From: Myripristis murdjan
Lineage: Eukaryota; Chordata; Actinopteri; Holocentriformes; Holocentridae
NCBI RefSeq assembly: GCF_902150065.1
Contig: NC_043983.1
Coordinates: forward strand, 6,462,821 to 6,526,820
Reading direction: 5' to 3'
DNA length: 64,000 bases
Shown in pieces: positions 1-13,000 of the stretch; the stretch's first letter is position 1; every line of letters starts with the position of its first letter. Made by a program: the position numbers and the translations under genes. The notes beneath the pieces are model-generated. The model did no database searches. It worked only from the letters and a program-made list of their open reading frames with translations, and was not told where the DNA came from.

Positions 1-740
1 ACACTGGAGTTTAAGTTAAACTTTTATCCAAGGTGGAGCTTCACCTTTGCTCTGACAATGAAGCACAGTTTGTGCTTCATTTTGAGTTCAGGCTTAGTTT
101 GACTGAAAAAAGGAAAAAAAGGGGCTGGAGTGGAGAAGCCAGGCAGGAACAGCCAAACATCCCACAGCCAAGGCAGCATGTGTCAGCCACCTCTGAGCAT
201 GTCAGACCAGAGAGAATTTCTGAAGATCTGGGAACAGAAATACTGAAAAGAAACTGATGATTTTCATATTTGCAAAACAAGAAAATTGTGACTTCATATG
301 GGAATTAAATAGCCTCAAACTCAACACTTGTCCTAGCAGTTAGAAAAATGTAATACACCCCTTGGCTAATTACATAAGGACTGGAAACTGCAGACTTGGC
401 TTGGAGCAGGAATGACTAAACCCAAGACTTTAGCTTGGCCTTTCACCGATGTGGCAGAATGTCAACCTATAAATCATTTCAATCAGTCATTATTGCATAA
501 ACACTAAGATATGATAGTATGATTTTACTTAATTGTTTGACAGCAATGGAAGAGTAGAGTAGGCTATCATATGGCACTAACTGGAACAACACTGACAATA
601 AAAATACCACAAATTATATATGATCCCAAACAGAGTGGGCTTAGACTACCACACACACACTCACAGTCCCTGTAGGAAGATTTATGACAAACTATACTGA
701 CAATACTGTTGATGTGTTGATAACAATAACATCTAACCAG
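1..740. other. gene-free upstream flank of mcoln2
   Basis: No exon with acceptable borders and no similarity that I recognise. If synteny holds, mcoln3 could lie further upstream, but none of it is visible here. Confidence 0.5.
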
Positions 741-751
741 CATTCATTCTC

Positions 752-753
752 AT

Positions 754-790
<37 letters not shown>

Positions 791-810
791 TGTTTGTTTG
801 TTTTTTTTTT
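752..810. repeat. poly-T tract upstream of mcoln2
   Basis: A run of nearly uninterrupted T (about 36 bases) followed by T-rich GTTTG units. It is low-complexity and open only by chance in one frame. Confidence 0.9.
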
Positions 811-829
811 GGCAGAGGACCACCTAGAC

Positions 830-1015
830 CCTCTCAGCGACCCCTGGTGGTCCCTGGGCTGCAGTTTGGGAAGCCCCGCGGCAGCTGAAACTCATTTCCT
901 GATTGGCTGTGAGCTGGAAGCAGCAGCTCGCGGCTCCGTGTTGACTCTCACTGTCAGTGCAGCTGGTCAGTCGGCGGCGGTGTGTCCGTGTCTCTAATCA
1001 ATAACCATATCAATA
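830..1015 (+). promoter_or_regulatory. mcoln2 promoter/5' leader
   Basis: A GC-richer stretch with an inverted CCAAT box (ATTGG at 902-906) and a CGG-rich leader runs directly into the start codon of mcoln2. It is preceded by a poly-T tract. The exact transcription start cannot be read from the sequence. Confidence 0.4.
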
Positions 1016-4000
1016 ATGGAATTATTGGCTCGATATCTGGACAGGAGCGACTCAGTTAGGTGAGTTTTTGAAATTTTCAAGTTATCAACCACGCTGCAAC
1101 AAAACTCAATTTGACATACAGCTTACTAAAAATAGTTAAATTGTGTATCCAGAATACTGAAAAATTGGTAACGTTAATTCTTGACAATATACTGTATTGG
1201 CAAGGCTACATAGAAAAATACTGTGGAAAAAATGCCATGTACAAGCACATAATTTTGTGTATTTTTTAACCTCTCGTTTGAAGTAAAGGCGTTTTATCCT
1301 CCTACCCAGACCTATGTGCCCATGCTTGCTACTGTAACAAATGGACTTTATTGAATATATTTACATCTGTTAACTGTTAGCTATAACAGAAAGGCTGGAT
1401 AATGAGTTGCCGAAAAGAAACCACAAGTTTTAAAAAACCTTAATACTACACCTTTGCCGTTCTTAGTCGTCAAGTTGCTAGTTGTCAAGTTACATCATTT
1501 GATATAATGTCATGATGAGTCCTGACAGTTCAACAAAACACTTGAAAGCAGTTGTAAACTGTATACTCTACTTAATATAATCTAAAAGTTACAGTGAAAT
1601 AGAGTATTGAGAGATTACAGCAGTAAGCAATAGTGAGAGTTTGTAGGCCACGTACTAAGGAAAATATTGAAAGTGCACTTAGCTAACCTTGGACTTAAAC
1701 CCAGCTACATGAATGCAGGCAGTGTACTCTGTACATAGGGCTCTTCCTGTCACAGAGGTCCAGTATGGTCGACTGCACTGAAATAACACGTGCTGGTGTA
1801 AATCCTCCTTCATTTCACAGTTTCACTTCTTTGTTTTTCCTTTCTGAATGTCCTGTTCTTTCTCATAGAAAGGGTGGGGTGGTGTGTAAACTGTAAAGAA
1901 CGTGTCAGGAAAATAAACATGACAAAATGAATCAGTCTCCTTTTTCGCTCAGCGGTACAAGGGTTGTACTCCCGTCACCTGCATGATGTGTCTGTTAAGT
2001 TGTGGCGACTCCTTCCTGTTTCAGCTCCATAATGACTCAAGACATCATCAAAGAGGAGAGCCTGAGAGATGACCTAAGGTACTACTTCATGAGTCCATGT
2101 GAGAAGTACAGGGCCCGGCGGCAAATCCCTTGGAAACTGGGGGTGCAGATTCTGAAAATCATCATGATCACTACACAAGTACGCACTGCAAGTTTGACGT
2201 TGGACAGAAGAAGCCCTCCTTATCTGTTTGAGAATGACTCATCTTATACTAGCTGTGCCAGCTCTTGAGGAGTATGAAGGCAATATAGTGAGAGATGACT
2301 TCCTCTACTGTCTGTCGCTCTGATCGTAAACCCCTGATAAGATTTGAAACCGTGAGATTTGAGAAGACTATCAAATCGAAATTTTGGGGAATTTGAAGGA
2401 ATTAGATATTTTAGTCATTTAAAGTTTCCATTGATTGTAGTTGTGACATGTGGTAATAACATTTAAGCCTCTGGGTTCAGTTCCTGTGCTCAATGAATCC
2501 ATTTTGTTCATTTTCACACTTCATAAAACCTGTGAAGTATAATAAACACGCATGGATTTGTTCTGGTGGCACCAGTGTGGAAACATTTTGACAACAACTG
2601 TGAAATTTACAGTACACACTGACGCCGCTGCTGCTGCACTACTTAGTCACTGTTGATACAAACCTCCACTGAATGCCTAAAAAGTAAACACTCTCTTTTT
2701 CATTCCCGTCTTCCCTGCAGCTCATCCTGTTCGGCCTCAACAACCAGCTGGTGGTGTCCTATAAGGAAGAGAACACCATAGCCCTCAAGAACCTTTTCCT
2801 CAAAGACTATAGCGGGGTGGACGAGGACGACTACAGCATTGCTGTCTACACCCAGCAAGGCGTTTATGACAGTCTCTTTCATGTCCTGGATCAGGCAAGT
2901 GCACAGTCACATAGAAGTTTAGTGGTGTCTTCTGTTAGATTTACCAGTCTGTGATGGTACTATTGATTGTGATTTTCCTGTAGTGCCATGAAGTAATCAC
3001 TAAAAATATGCTGTTTCCCAAGGAAGTAAAAATGATGGGATAAATTTGTCTTGGCATTTATCTTAAAATAGATATAGAGATGGCAAACAAGGTGAAAAAA
3101 TGTAGGTTGTGACTTGAATCCACTGCTCATTTTGCTGTGGATCACACTGAGTCATTTTGTAAGCTATGATATGTGTTTGCTGTCTGTCTCACATCATGCA
3201 AATCATTGAGGATCAGTGTGTTTTACCTGAGACTTGTGGTGTTTACAGTACAGCCAGTTGGGACGGCTCTCTGTCGGTCCTATTAGCTATGCTGAGAATG
3301 AAGATGGGAGCCTCCTGCCTCTTGTCGTGTGTAAACACTACTACAAGAGAGGCAGCATCCAGCCCTCAGATGAGGCCTACGACATAGACGCCCAGCTGGA
3401 GGAAGGTGAGGGGCAACATTCATATTCAGGCACGTTCTGAATTCGCCAATTGTTGTGTTAATTTACACATTAAACCCTGTTTTTTAGGCGATAATGTGTA
3501 AATTCCTCACCCATATAGTCTTGTTTTTGCATGAGCTCAAACTTGGGTCATGTCTCATAATGTTCAATCAATCATACTTTATTTGTCCCACAAGGTGAAA
3601 TTCAGTTTAAGTTACATCCCGTCCAAGAAACACAAAAATGACATGTCAAATACAGGGTTACAGGATCGGTCAGCCAGCGTGCGAGGCGCCCCTTACATTA
3701 GATGAGAAAGGAGGACATTGGGGGACACTGCACTGTAACGGGAGGGAGAGGGGGCGCGGGACCAACGAGGTGTTGAATTTCAAGGGATGTGTGTATGTGT
3801 GTCCTTGTGTGTGTGTGTGCATAAGTCCAGGGACCTTCTTCACTACTCAGTCTCAACATTGTCTCTGCCGTCTGATAAGATGACAGCCCCGGCTGTTGCC
3901 CGGGAGACGGCATCGTGAGTCTTGAACAGAGTTGAAGTTCCCGGGTGGAGAGTGATGGGGAGGGAGTGGGGGAGAGCGGCTGTCTGCATAAACATCCAGG

Positions 4001-7000
4001 AGAAAGTGAAGATAGCGGCCTTCCAAGGTCGCTGGGGCGCCGAATTGTAGATAAAGTGATTGTTTTGGGTCAGGCTGACTATGCAATTTCCATCAGCCTT
4101 AAGTCTCTGTGGTTCTCTCGGTGATTCTGAAAATTTCCAATTTATGGCACATTTCCTCTGAGTCGAGCTTCCAACTTCTCCAAGCTGTTATCCATCTGGC
4201 GTAAAAGTCCCGGAATTGCTTCCTGCTTGCGAATTAATTCGCATAACGCATGGGTCTAAGTGTTGTTAGCTCGGCACAAACCTTCTATGGCTGGCAGTTT
4301 CTCCAGAACCAAAAGCGCTATCAACACCCTCTGAACTTTGCGATAAATCAGGAATCCGCCAGCACCAAACAGCAGAAATACTGTTATCATAAATCCAATC
4401 ATGTATACGTCTTCAACATCCTCGACGAAAAGAATGCGGGTTCTCCTTTGCCCAGTTTTCTTGTAGAGAAAATTTGATCAATTGCATTGAGAGACCAGCT
4501 GATCAGATCCATTGTTGTAGGTTTTCGGAGAGAAATGCAGAAATGCATGTTGCTCTTGTAATTTTGTATTCTGCTGCACTTCATGGTGAAATGCAAACGT
4601 GATCCATCACACAAGTGAGTGAGCAAGTTTTAAATTAACATGCATTCCCTGGTTCTATACATAAAACGCACAGAAAACACATAGGATGACATTTCTATAA
4701 AAATTGTGGAGCAATTATTTGGTATTTTGTCTAGTTAAAAAGTGTTCTTGGCAGATATAGTACTTTACTAGGCCTTGACAGGTGAGTCACACTGCAAATG
4801 TTGGACACTGCATTTAAGCATTTTGTTGACTCTCTTATGTAGAATAACTGCAGTAGTAGGAGCTGAATTACTAAATTGTAACTTTATGAGAAATTAGTAA
4901 GAAGTGTCAAGAGTCCAAACAAACATGACCAGACAAGACATGTAAATTCTTCAGTTCGTGCATTTTTCATGTACAATAGAAAATTGAGCTGTAAATAGAT
5001 AGTTTTTAGTTTCTCATTGGTGACAGTATGTATGACAATATGACATAGTATGACAAAATCACTCAATGGCATTATATTAAATACACAACTGTAAAATCAG
5101 TGAGCCCGACCCGAACGGAACTACAGTGATATCTTTATTACAATATTTCTGAACCAAATTCTCAGCAAATTGTCTCCCTCTCAGCTTGCATGACACATGA
5201 TCCAAAGACGGCAAACCAATGGAAAGCTGAGAATTCATCATTTTTTGATCTGGACTTTTACAGGTATGTAAGCCTATCAGTTTGAATGGCAGATATTTGT
5301 TACTTCTCCGTATATCCATTTTACATCCGTTACTTCCTCCCTCAGGCTTGTTGACATCAAAATCACATTCCAGCTGAAAGGAATCAACCTACAGACAGTG
5401 CGGTCCCGCGAGTTACCTGACTGCTACTCTTTCTATGTCACCGTATGTTCCAGCTATTTCCTGTCACTATACACATGAGTGAGCAAAATTAGGAGCACTG
5501 TTACTGTATGCCGTCTTGATTTCACCTATTAGATCTATTCATCAGTTTGACATGAAGGAACTTAAAGAATCTGTGAGACAGACGATACTCTGCATGTTAC
5601 AGACAGGTGGTAGAGATGCACTATAAATTTAGTAATCTGCTTTCTCTTGGCCTTGCCTGTAGATAACGTTCGACAACCAGTGTCACAGTGGAAAGGTGAA
5701 AATGTACCTTGACATGGACGCCCTGAGCAGTGCGTGCCGAGACTGGAAGATATCAGGGACGGGTAAGCAACGGTGCTGCAATATCTGGACAAAGTATTTG
5801 CAGAGAAATTGTTTGTTTAATATAAGTTAAGTGCTGTTTAATATAGCTTAATTCACCCAACATGGAGCAATGTAAAAGGACATTCAAAAGGTACAAATAA
5901 ATATATCACATAACAAACACATTGAGATTAACAGGTTGGTGTTAGAGTATGTTACATTATCACATCATTTGTCAGTCATATTTACTTCACTTTTAAATAC
6001 TTATGTATGATTATGGAAACACTCTGGCATGCACTGCATCAGCCTATTTGCCAAACTCCCCTTGTCCTGTGTTACAAAGTGAAAAAATAAAATTAAGAAC
6101 TATAAGAGTGCACTCAGAGTGCAGCTCTCTACCGGGAGTGTGCCCCCTTTTCTGGTAATGAACCACCCCTTTTTTTTCACCTACCAAGAGAAGGAAAAAT
6201 ACTTAAGCACTGTATGTCTGACTTAGGCTAAAAATCAGGAGTTAGCACTCCATTGTGGCATAAAAATGTTTTTTCATATGTATTACTGCAACCTTGAGAG
6301 GTTTTTCATCACAGTCATAACTGTGCACAAAACAATACACGCACACATGGCCGCCTGGTAGAGATAACTGACAAAAAATAATCTTATATATACCGGTGAA
6401 TACCCAGGAATACAAGGAAGACTTACTCCTCTAAGAAAATGACAGTTATGACAGCACCACAGGGCCTGGACACTGTCTGCTGTATAGGGTTTTTTCCTGT
6501 AAGCACATGGTTATCAGTAACAGAGGACAGAGTGTTATGTAAGAGATAAACTCACACACACTTTGTATCTGTTTCAGCCCAGAAGAACACACACTATCTT
6601 CTGGTGTTTGACGGCTTCGTCATTCTGGTGTGCCTCACCTCAGCCGTGTTGTGCACCCGCTCCATCATCCTGGCTGTCAGGTTACTGCAGGTGGGCTGTG
6701 CAGTCTTTTTTTTATGGAATATCATACAATGTTTTTTTCCCCCCAAGGTTTCCTTCTGTCAGTCATTTCTCCTTCCTCTTTTCACCTCTTACTTCTCATT
6801 TGCTCAGTCACTGCATTTCCAACTCTTTTACCATCATTGTCCTTTTCCTAAAATAAGACAAATGTCCCAGTAAGCAGAAGTTGGTCAAAGTGATGTCTCA
6901 GCCTGCATTCACTGCTGTAGATAGGGGAAATTGTTTCAAGGGTTGAGCACACATTCTGCATGTACATAGTGTATGGCATGATAAGATCACCTATCATAAA

Positions 7001-10000
7001 ATTTATGATTGATTTATATGATGAGATAGTCGACTTGGCAAGTTCATTTTTTTATGTCAAAGAGACTGAATTGTGTCAGTGTCTTTACAGAGATTCGCCA
7101 GATTCTTCCATGAGAACTACAATCGCAAAGTATGTGAGGACGACCAACGAGAGTTTCTGAATGGCTGGTACCTCCTGATCATTATCAGCGACCTCTTGGC
7201 CATAGTGGGATCCATACTGAAGATGGAAATACAAGCAAAGGTAAATTAGCCATGTCTTTCTGTCTTAAAAAAGATAAAGTTATTGTGTGCTAAGGGTGTT
7301 CATGATTAATCACCATTTAGAATGGCATTTATTAGTGATATTTGATTAATTGATTAACTTATTGTATTGATTTAGGCTGTTTCCTATGTTTTCAAAAAAC
7401 ATTTTTGATATTATAGGGTTATTCATTATCCATTATCCACTGTCATTATAGACTAAGTTAAAGCAGACAAGCACAATTGTGTGTGCTGCCTACCCGCCTC
7501 TCATTATCAAATGTTTTAAGACCAGTGCTTTGTGTTGCAAATGTCCATCCATATCATAAATGTGACAAAGAAATTCTTTGTTACATTTACACAATTCGTC
7601 TGTAGGTGAATAAGCACAATTGTATTCATTTTTTAAAACACAACTTTGTGTAACCGACTACTCAGTTATTAAACTTGAAACATTTTCAACCCTGGTGTAT
7701 ACCATCCAAAACTGACTCATATCGCATTACTGCAAAAGCAGGAAGAATAAAAAAAAAAAGTCATATATGGCTTTAACTGTGCATGGTGAGGTTATAGTCA
7801 CCAGGATAGGAAAATGCAACCAATTAGGATCAGGTCATCTGTCAGCTGTGGCAACCATCAGGTAAAGCAAAGTACAAAACAATGTTTTGTACTTTGCTTT
7901 ACCTGTGTTTGAATACCAATGTTTGAATATTTTGTCACTCAAGCACTCTTAGTCATAATGCGGAAGTAACTGCATGGCTTGTACCTTTTATTGTTGTGAT
8001 TTTACTATGTGCTGGTAACGATCAGTTGAGAAATAAAATGACTAGAAACAATCAAAACATCAAATTGCCCCCTCTGTGGCTGGTGGACTTTGGAGCAAGA
8101 TGGCTGAATGTAGACACTGTAAAAGAGCTGTTTACTTTAACCTGAGTGTGATTTCTCTGCCTGTCCTTTATAGCCTTCATGTTAAGTATGTACTGACAGG
8201 TAGAAATGAACTCTCTCTTTATATACGCTCTCCGTTAACCAAGGCTTTGTGTTTACAAGGGAGGTCCCTGCTAGTATTTTGTGGCGCGCTGCTGTGTATG
8301 CCGGTGTGGTCAGCTGTGACTGTGCTTTGGAAACACACTCTTTGAAGTAGTAGTCAGATTTGGTTTTGGAGTAGCGCTGGTATTTTCACTTCTTCATTGA
8401 TCCCACAATGACAGAATCCTTCATCACTGAGCACCCCAAGCAGATGTGGAAAAGATCATTCTTAGCGTTTCCTTTTACGCTACTTGGCACACCAGCTGAA
8501 TGTGGTAGTTTGAATAGTTAGCTCAGTGTTCAGTCATAGAAAAGAACAGTGAAGCTGCACATGTTGACAACTCTAAATGGCAGAAAGAGGCAAAAACGTG
8601 AACTTCAGTATCCAGAACTTATGTGACTTGATGTTAGTGAACTGCACACATTGTATTTGGGCTAGACCGGAGAACTGAGTTTAAATCAGGAAGAACTTAA
8701 TGTTGTTCTACTCTACAGCTATTCCGTTTTGTGATTTAGGTTGAAGTTTCTTCCACTCAGTGTAGTAGCCTATGTGGCAAACCCCAGCCATCTGCTCCTC
8801 CAAGTAGCTTAAAACAAACACTAATAAATACTTGCCAGTTCACTGAAGTGTGACACCCAAACTACGGCCACAAACTAGTCAAGGCACAAACTTCTGTTAG
8901 TTCTTTGTGTGATTTGTCCCCTCTCTCTGTCCCTCTTATAGAGTCTAACTAGCTATGATGTGTGTAGTATCTTCCTGGGAACATCTACGTTGATGGTATG
9001 GGTCGGAGTGATCAGGTACCTGGGCTACTTCCAGAAGTACAATGTAAGTCTATGAACCATCTCGTGTCATTACACAGGCATGTCCATGGTGTAACATTTG
9101 CTTTTTATATTTTTTAGCTAGCACTGTTATGTGCATTAGTAAAATAAGCATAACCTCAGAGGCACAGATCCACTTCAAAACATAGATGCAATACAGTTAT
9201 GTCAATATATAATAAAATGTTACTATGTTTCTGCACCTGTGCCTCAAGGACAAACTCCTTTTAATTTCATCTGCAGTTTAAGTGATTCTGCTTTTCATTT
9301 TCTTAATCTTCACACATATCCTTGTGTCTAGGTGCTGATTCTAACCATGAAAGCAGCGTTCCCCAAGGTGCTGCGCTTCTGCTGCTGTGCCGGCATGATC
9401 TACCTGGGCTACACCTTCTGTGGCTGGATCGTACTGGGGCCATACCATGAGAAAGTAACTGCCAACAAAATTAACTAGTTTAAGGGAAGTAGAGGCAATG
9501 GAAGCTTAGATGGGAGAGTTCATGGGGTTGTCACTGCTGTGAGTCCATGGACAAGCTTGTAAAACCTGGGTGGGAGAGATAAGGGAACTACAAGTGCTCT
9601 CCCTTCATCCAGCAAATGCCCTTTAGGAATCCGTATGTGTGTAAATCTGTAAATTGGTTTTGTCAATGTTGCCTACAGGTAAAAAAGTTTGAGGTAAACT
9701 ACCATGAAATCATTTCGTGAGTTGGCATAGGCTGAATTTGGGAATGATCCTGGCAAACGTTGATTACAATATATAGTCAAAAATATAGGAATACCAGTTA
9801 TGTTCCTTCACAATAAAGGCATCCAGGTGTTTTGCACTAGCTGAGATGGACTTTGACAAAGATTAGGAGTGAGGAGGAGTACTGTAATTATTCCAAACTA
9901 ATTATGAGCAATCACCCTTATCCTATAATCAGTCTCTTGCTTAGAAATTGCCACGCCATGTCACAGGACAACTTACCAGACTCAGGATATTTCATCTTGG

Positions 10001-13000
10001 AAATGTTTCAGCACTGTGCTTTCCATATAATTCAAGAAACTGCTCCATTCACAAGCGACTTCAAATCCAAAGTCCACATTTGGCCTCCTACACTGTAAAT
10101 GTACAGTCAGCAGGGGGCAGTGTTTACACATGTTTTGTGTGTGATGTCTCCAAACAGCAACCCACCATCCATGAAAATCAAAATATCATCAGGAAAGTAT
10201 GTGAGTGTGTTTAGCTGTCCTTGCCTGTTAAGATAAATTATTTACGGAAGTCCATAAAGCCGTAGGCCTCTAAACAGGGCTGTCCTCACAGGAGTGGCAG
10301 ATAGATTGAGCTAACCAGCTCTGGCTCATATGATGTTGCGCTAACCAAATCGAGTTGGTTGATAATCTTAACTTAAGAAGAGTAACAAAATACATTTTAC
10401 AATAACTTCTCCTCATTTTGACAGATCATTTTACTGAAAAGTCACATGATGAAGATTGATAGGCCACAACAAAACCAAAAACACCCGTCAGGTGTTCCTC
10501 ATGGATTTTATTTGTAAGCGGCTGTCAGGATAACATATAAAACCCCAGCACTGCAATATGAAATGAAAATATAGTGCTTATCCTACAGTAAATTCAGAAA
10601 TTCTCAAATTCAATTATAATTGTTATAACATTGCCAAGCTAAACAGTTACTATCATATGAACATTATGTGGAGATCATATAAATTGTAGTTTCAGTTCTC
10701 AATTTGAATTGACCCTCAACTCTGCTACACTTGCCTTCAAGTTACACCAACAAACCGGTTTCAGTTGCCTCTACATCTAGTGCTGCAGTCCATCAAGAGG
10801 CAGTCACGATATTTACATTGCGGTGGCTGGGGGAGTCCCCTGCACAGCCAGCCCTTCCAGGCTCCTCTCTGTGTATTTACTGAAGGCATAAACAGAGGAT
10901 GTTCCTGGACTTGCCATCCCACACGTCCTCAAGTGCTGTGCCCTGCATCCATACCGTCTGAGTGGCTTGTTGTGTTTAGATACCATCATAATCTGCAGGA
11001 GCTTGGCTCTTTCATAATGTGCATGTCTGCATATCAGGCTTTCCCTTGTCTCTCTTTGTTTTCCCCTCTGTGTTTCTCCCACTCTCTCTCAACCACATCT
11101 CTTCATTCTCTTTCTGTCACTCCTCTTCATCCCTTTGCCCTTTTGACATTCCTCTCTTGCTTTGGGAAACTCTTCCCTCTGCGGTGGAATTCACAAATTA
11201 TTTGGTTTTTGGAAAAATACACTAAATACAGCTACGTTTTAGTTTTTTAATTGGGTTGAACATGTTGTTGTCTTGAACACATTGCTTAGTGTTTATGCAT
11301 AAATGTTGGTGGACCGCAAATGAAATTGCTTTTGTGTTCTCAGCCCTAGGTTAAACACTGCGGTTTAATACTTTTTGATTCATTAAACTTGTGTAAACTG
11401 TTTGTCTTTTTAATTATCAAATCTTCTCCCGTCCCCCCTCTCCTCCGCCCCCTCCCAGTTTGAAGGCCTGAGTCGTGTGGCTGAGTGTCTGTTCTCCCTG
11501 GTGAACGGGGATGATATGTTCACAACCTTCGCTCAGCTAAAGGACAAGAACATCCTGGTATGGCTCTTCAGTCGCGCCTACCTCTACTCCTTCATCTCCC
11601 TCTTCATCTACATGGTGCTGTCGCTCTTCATCGCCCTCATCACTGACGCCTATGAAACCATCAAGGTATCTGTGTGTGAATTTAGGGTCATGGAGATTGG
11701 AGTTTATTTTTCCCAGAATGCCGCTGTGATGTCAAGGTCAGGGCAGAATCATCCAGATCTTCCAAATCTTGATTCCACATCACAAATCAAAGCCTCAGTG
11801 TTAGTGCTCAAACATGCTGGACAATAGATGGACAGTATGGGGTGTAATGACTCGCTCATTATGTCGATGCACTGACTATAGATTCAGCTGCATAGATCTG
11901 TTAAAACAAATAACTAGAATGACTCACTCTGACTTTGGCCTGGATCCATATGAAATGCTCTGAATGGATTCGGTCATTATTATAATGAAAAGGGAAAAAA
12001 GACCTAACTTGGTAGTAATCTAGCAGAATAATACAAATTGGAATTTCTTTTATGGAATAAGGAATTTTGATGCATTTTCACATTTCAGAAGGAAAAAGTA
12101 TTCACGTTATTTCATGGTTTTATTAACTGGATGTAAAATTTGAGCTTAAAGTACTAAATTGAATCACTGACTCAAGGTGTGGTTTATCCCTTTGAATGGA
12201 AATAAATTGCTTAAAAAAGAAAAGTCTATAATTAACCAGTGAATCTCTGTTAAACTGAAGATTTACTCACTTAATGAAGAAAATTCCACTGTTTATGTTT
12301 TCTTAATGCAATCTGACATTTTTATTCATATATATGGCCTTAGATTCACAACTCATTTCTGGAGGCAGTAAAGACACCACAGCAGAGGACCTTTTTCCAC
12401 AGCAGGCATTTTGACATGAAATATCAGGACAAATGCAGGTGTTACTAATAATTTTAATTAAGGTTCAGTTCCATTTAAACAACAAGTATTCTCTGAAGAA
12501 AAATGCCCAGGTTTCTCTTGATCTGTTTGTCATAGGGTTCATATCATGTTTCCCTATGTTGGATGCTTGCTTTTCTCCAGTCTCCAGAGTGAGAAGTAAC
12601 ATGCAATTAAGTGCAATTAGCATGCAACCAGGCGCTACCATTTGGTTTCAGATGGTAATTTTGAGGGTGTTTGTTTTAATTTTTGTTTCTCCTGACAGAA
12701 TTACCAGAAGGATGGATTCCCTTTGACAGACCTGCATAAGTTCCTCAGAGAGCAGAGAGATTTTCCTTTTGTTGAGGAGGGAAGCCAGGCCGACACTTAT
12801 GTGGGATTCTCAACATTCTGCTGCTGCAAACGGTATGGCAATGTTACAGTAATGCTGAAAAAATAAACAATTAATTAACCTTCTTCGGCCAGCAAAAGCC
12901 TGCAGATGTGCAGGGTAGGACATCAAATGCCTTGTTTAAGGGCACTGTGTCAACAGTTGGTGAGGATAGACAGATGTTCTTTATTGTTCACAAGGGAAAT

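Noticed and set aside
1-750. 3' end of an upstream mcoln3
   Set aside because: Expected from synteny, but no mucolipin-like coding sequence is visible.
10765-11250. 161-codon + strand frame in mcoln2 intron 11
   Set aside because: Composition is Ser/Leu/Phe-rich from pyrimidine-rich intron DNA; no borders or similarity.
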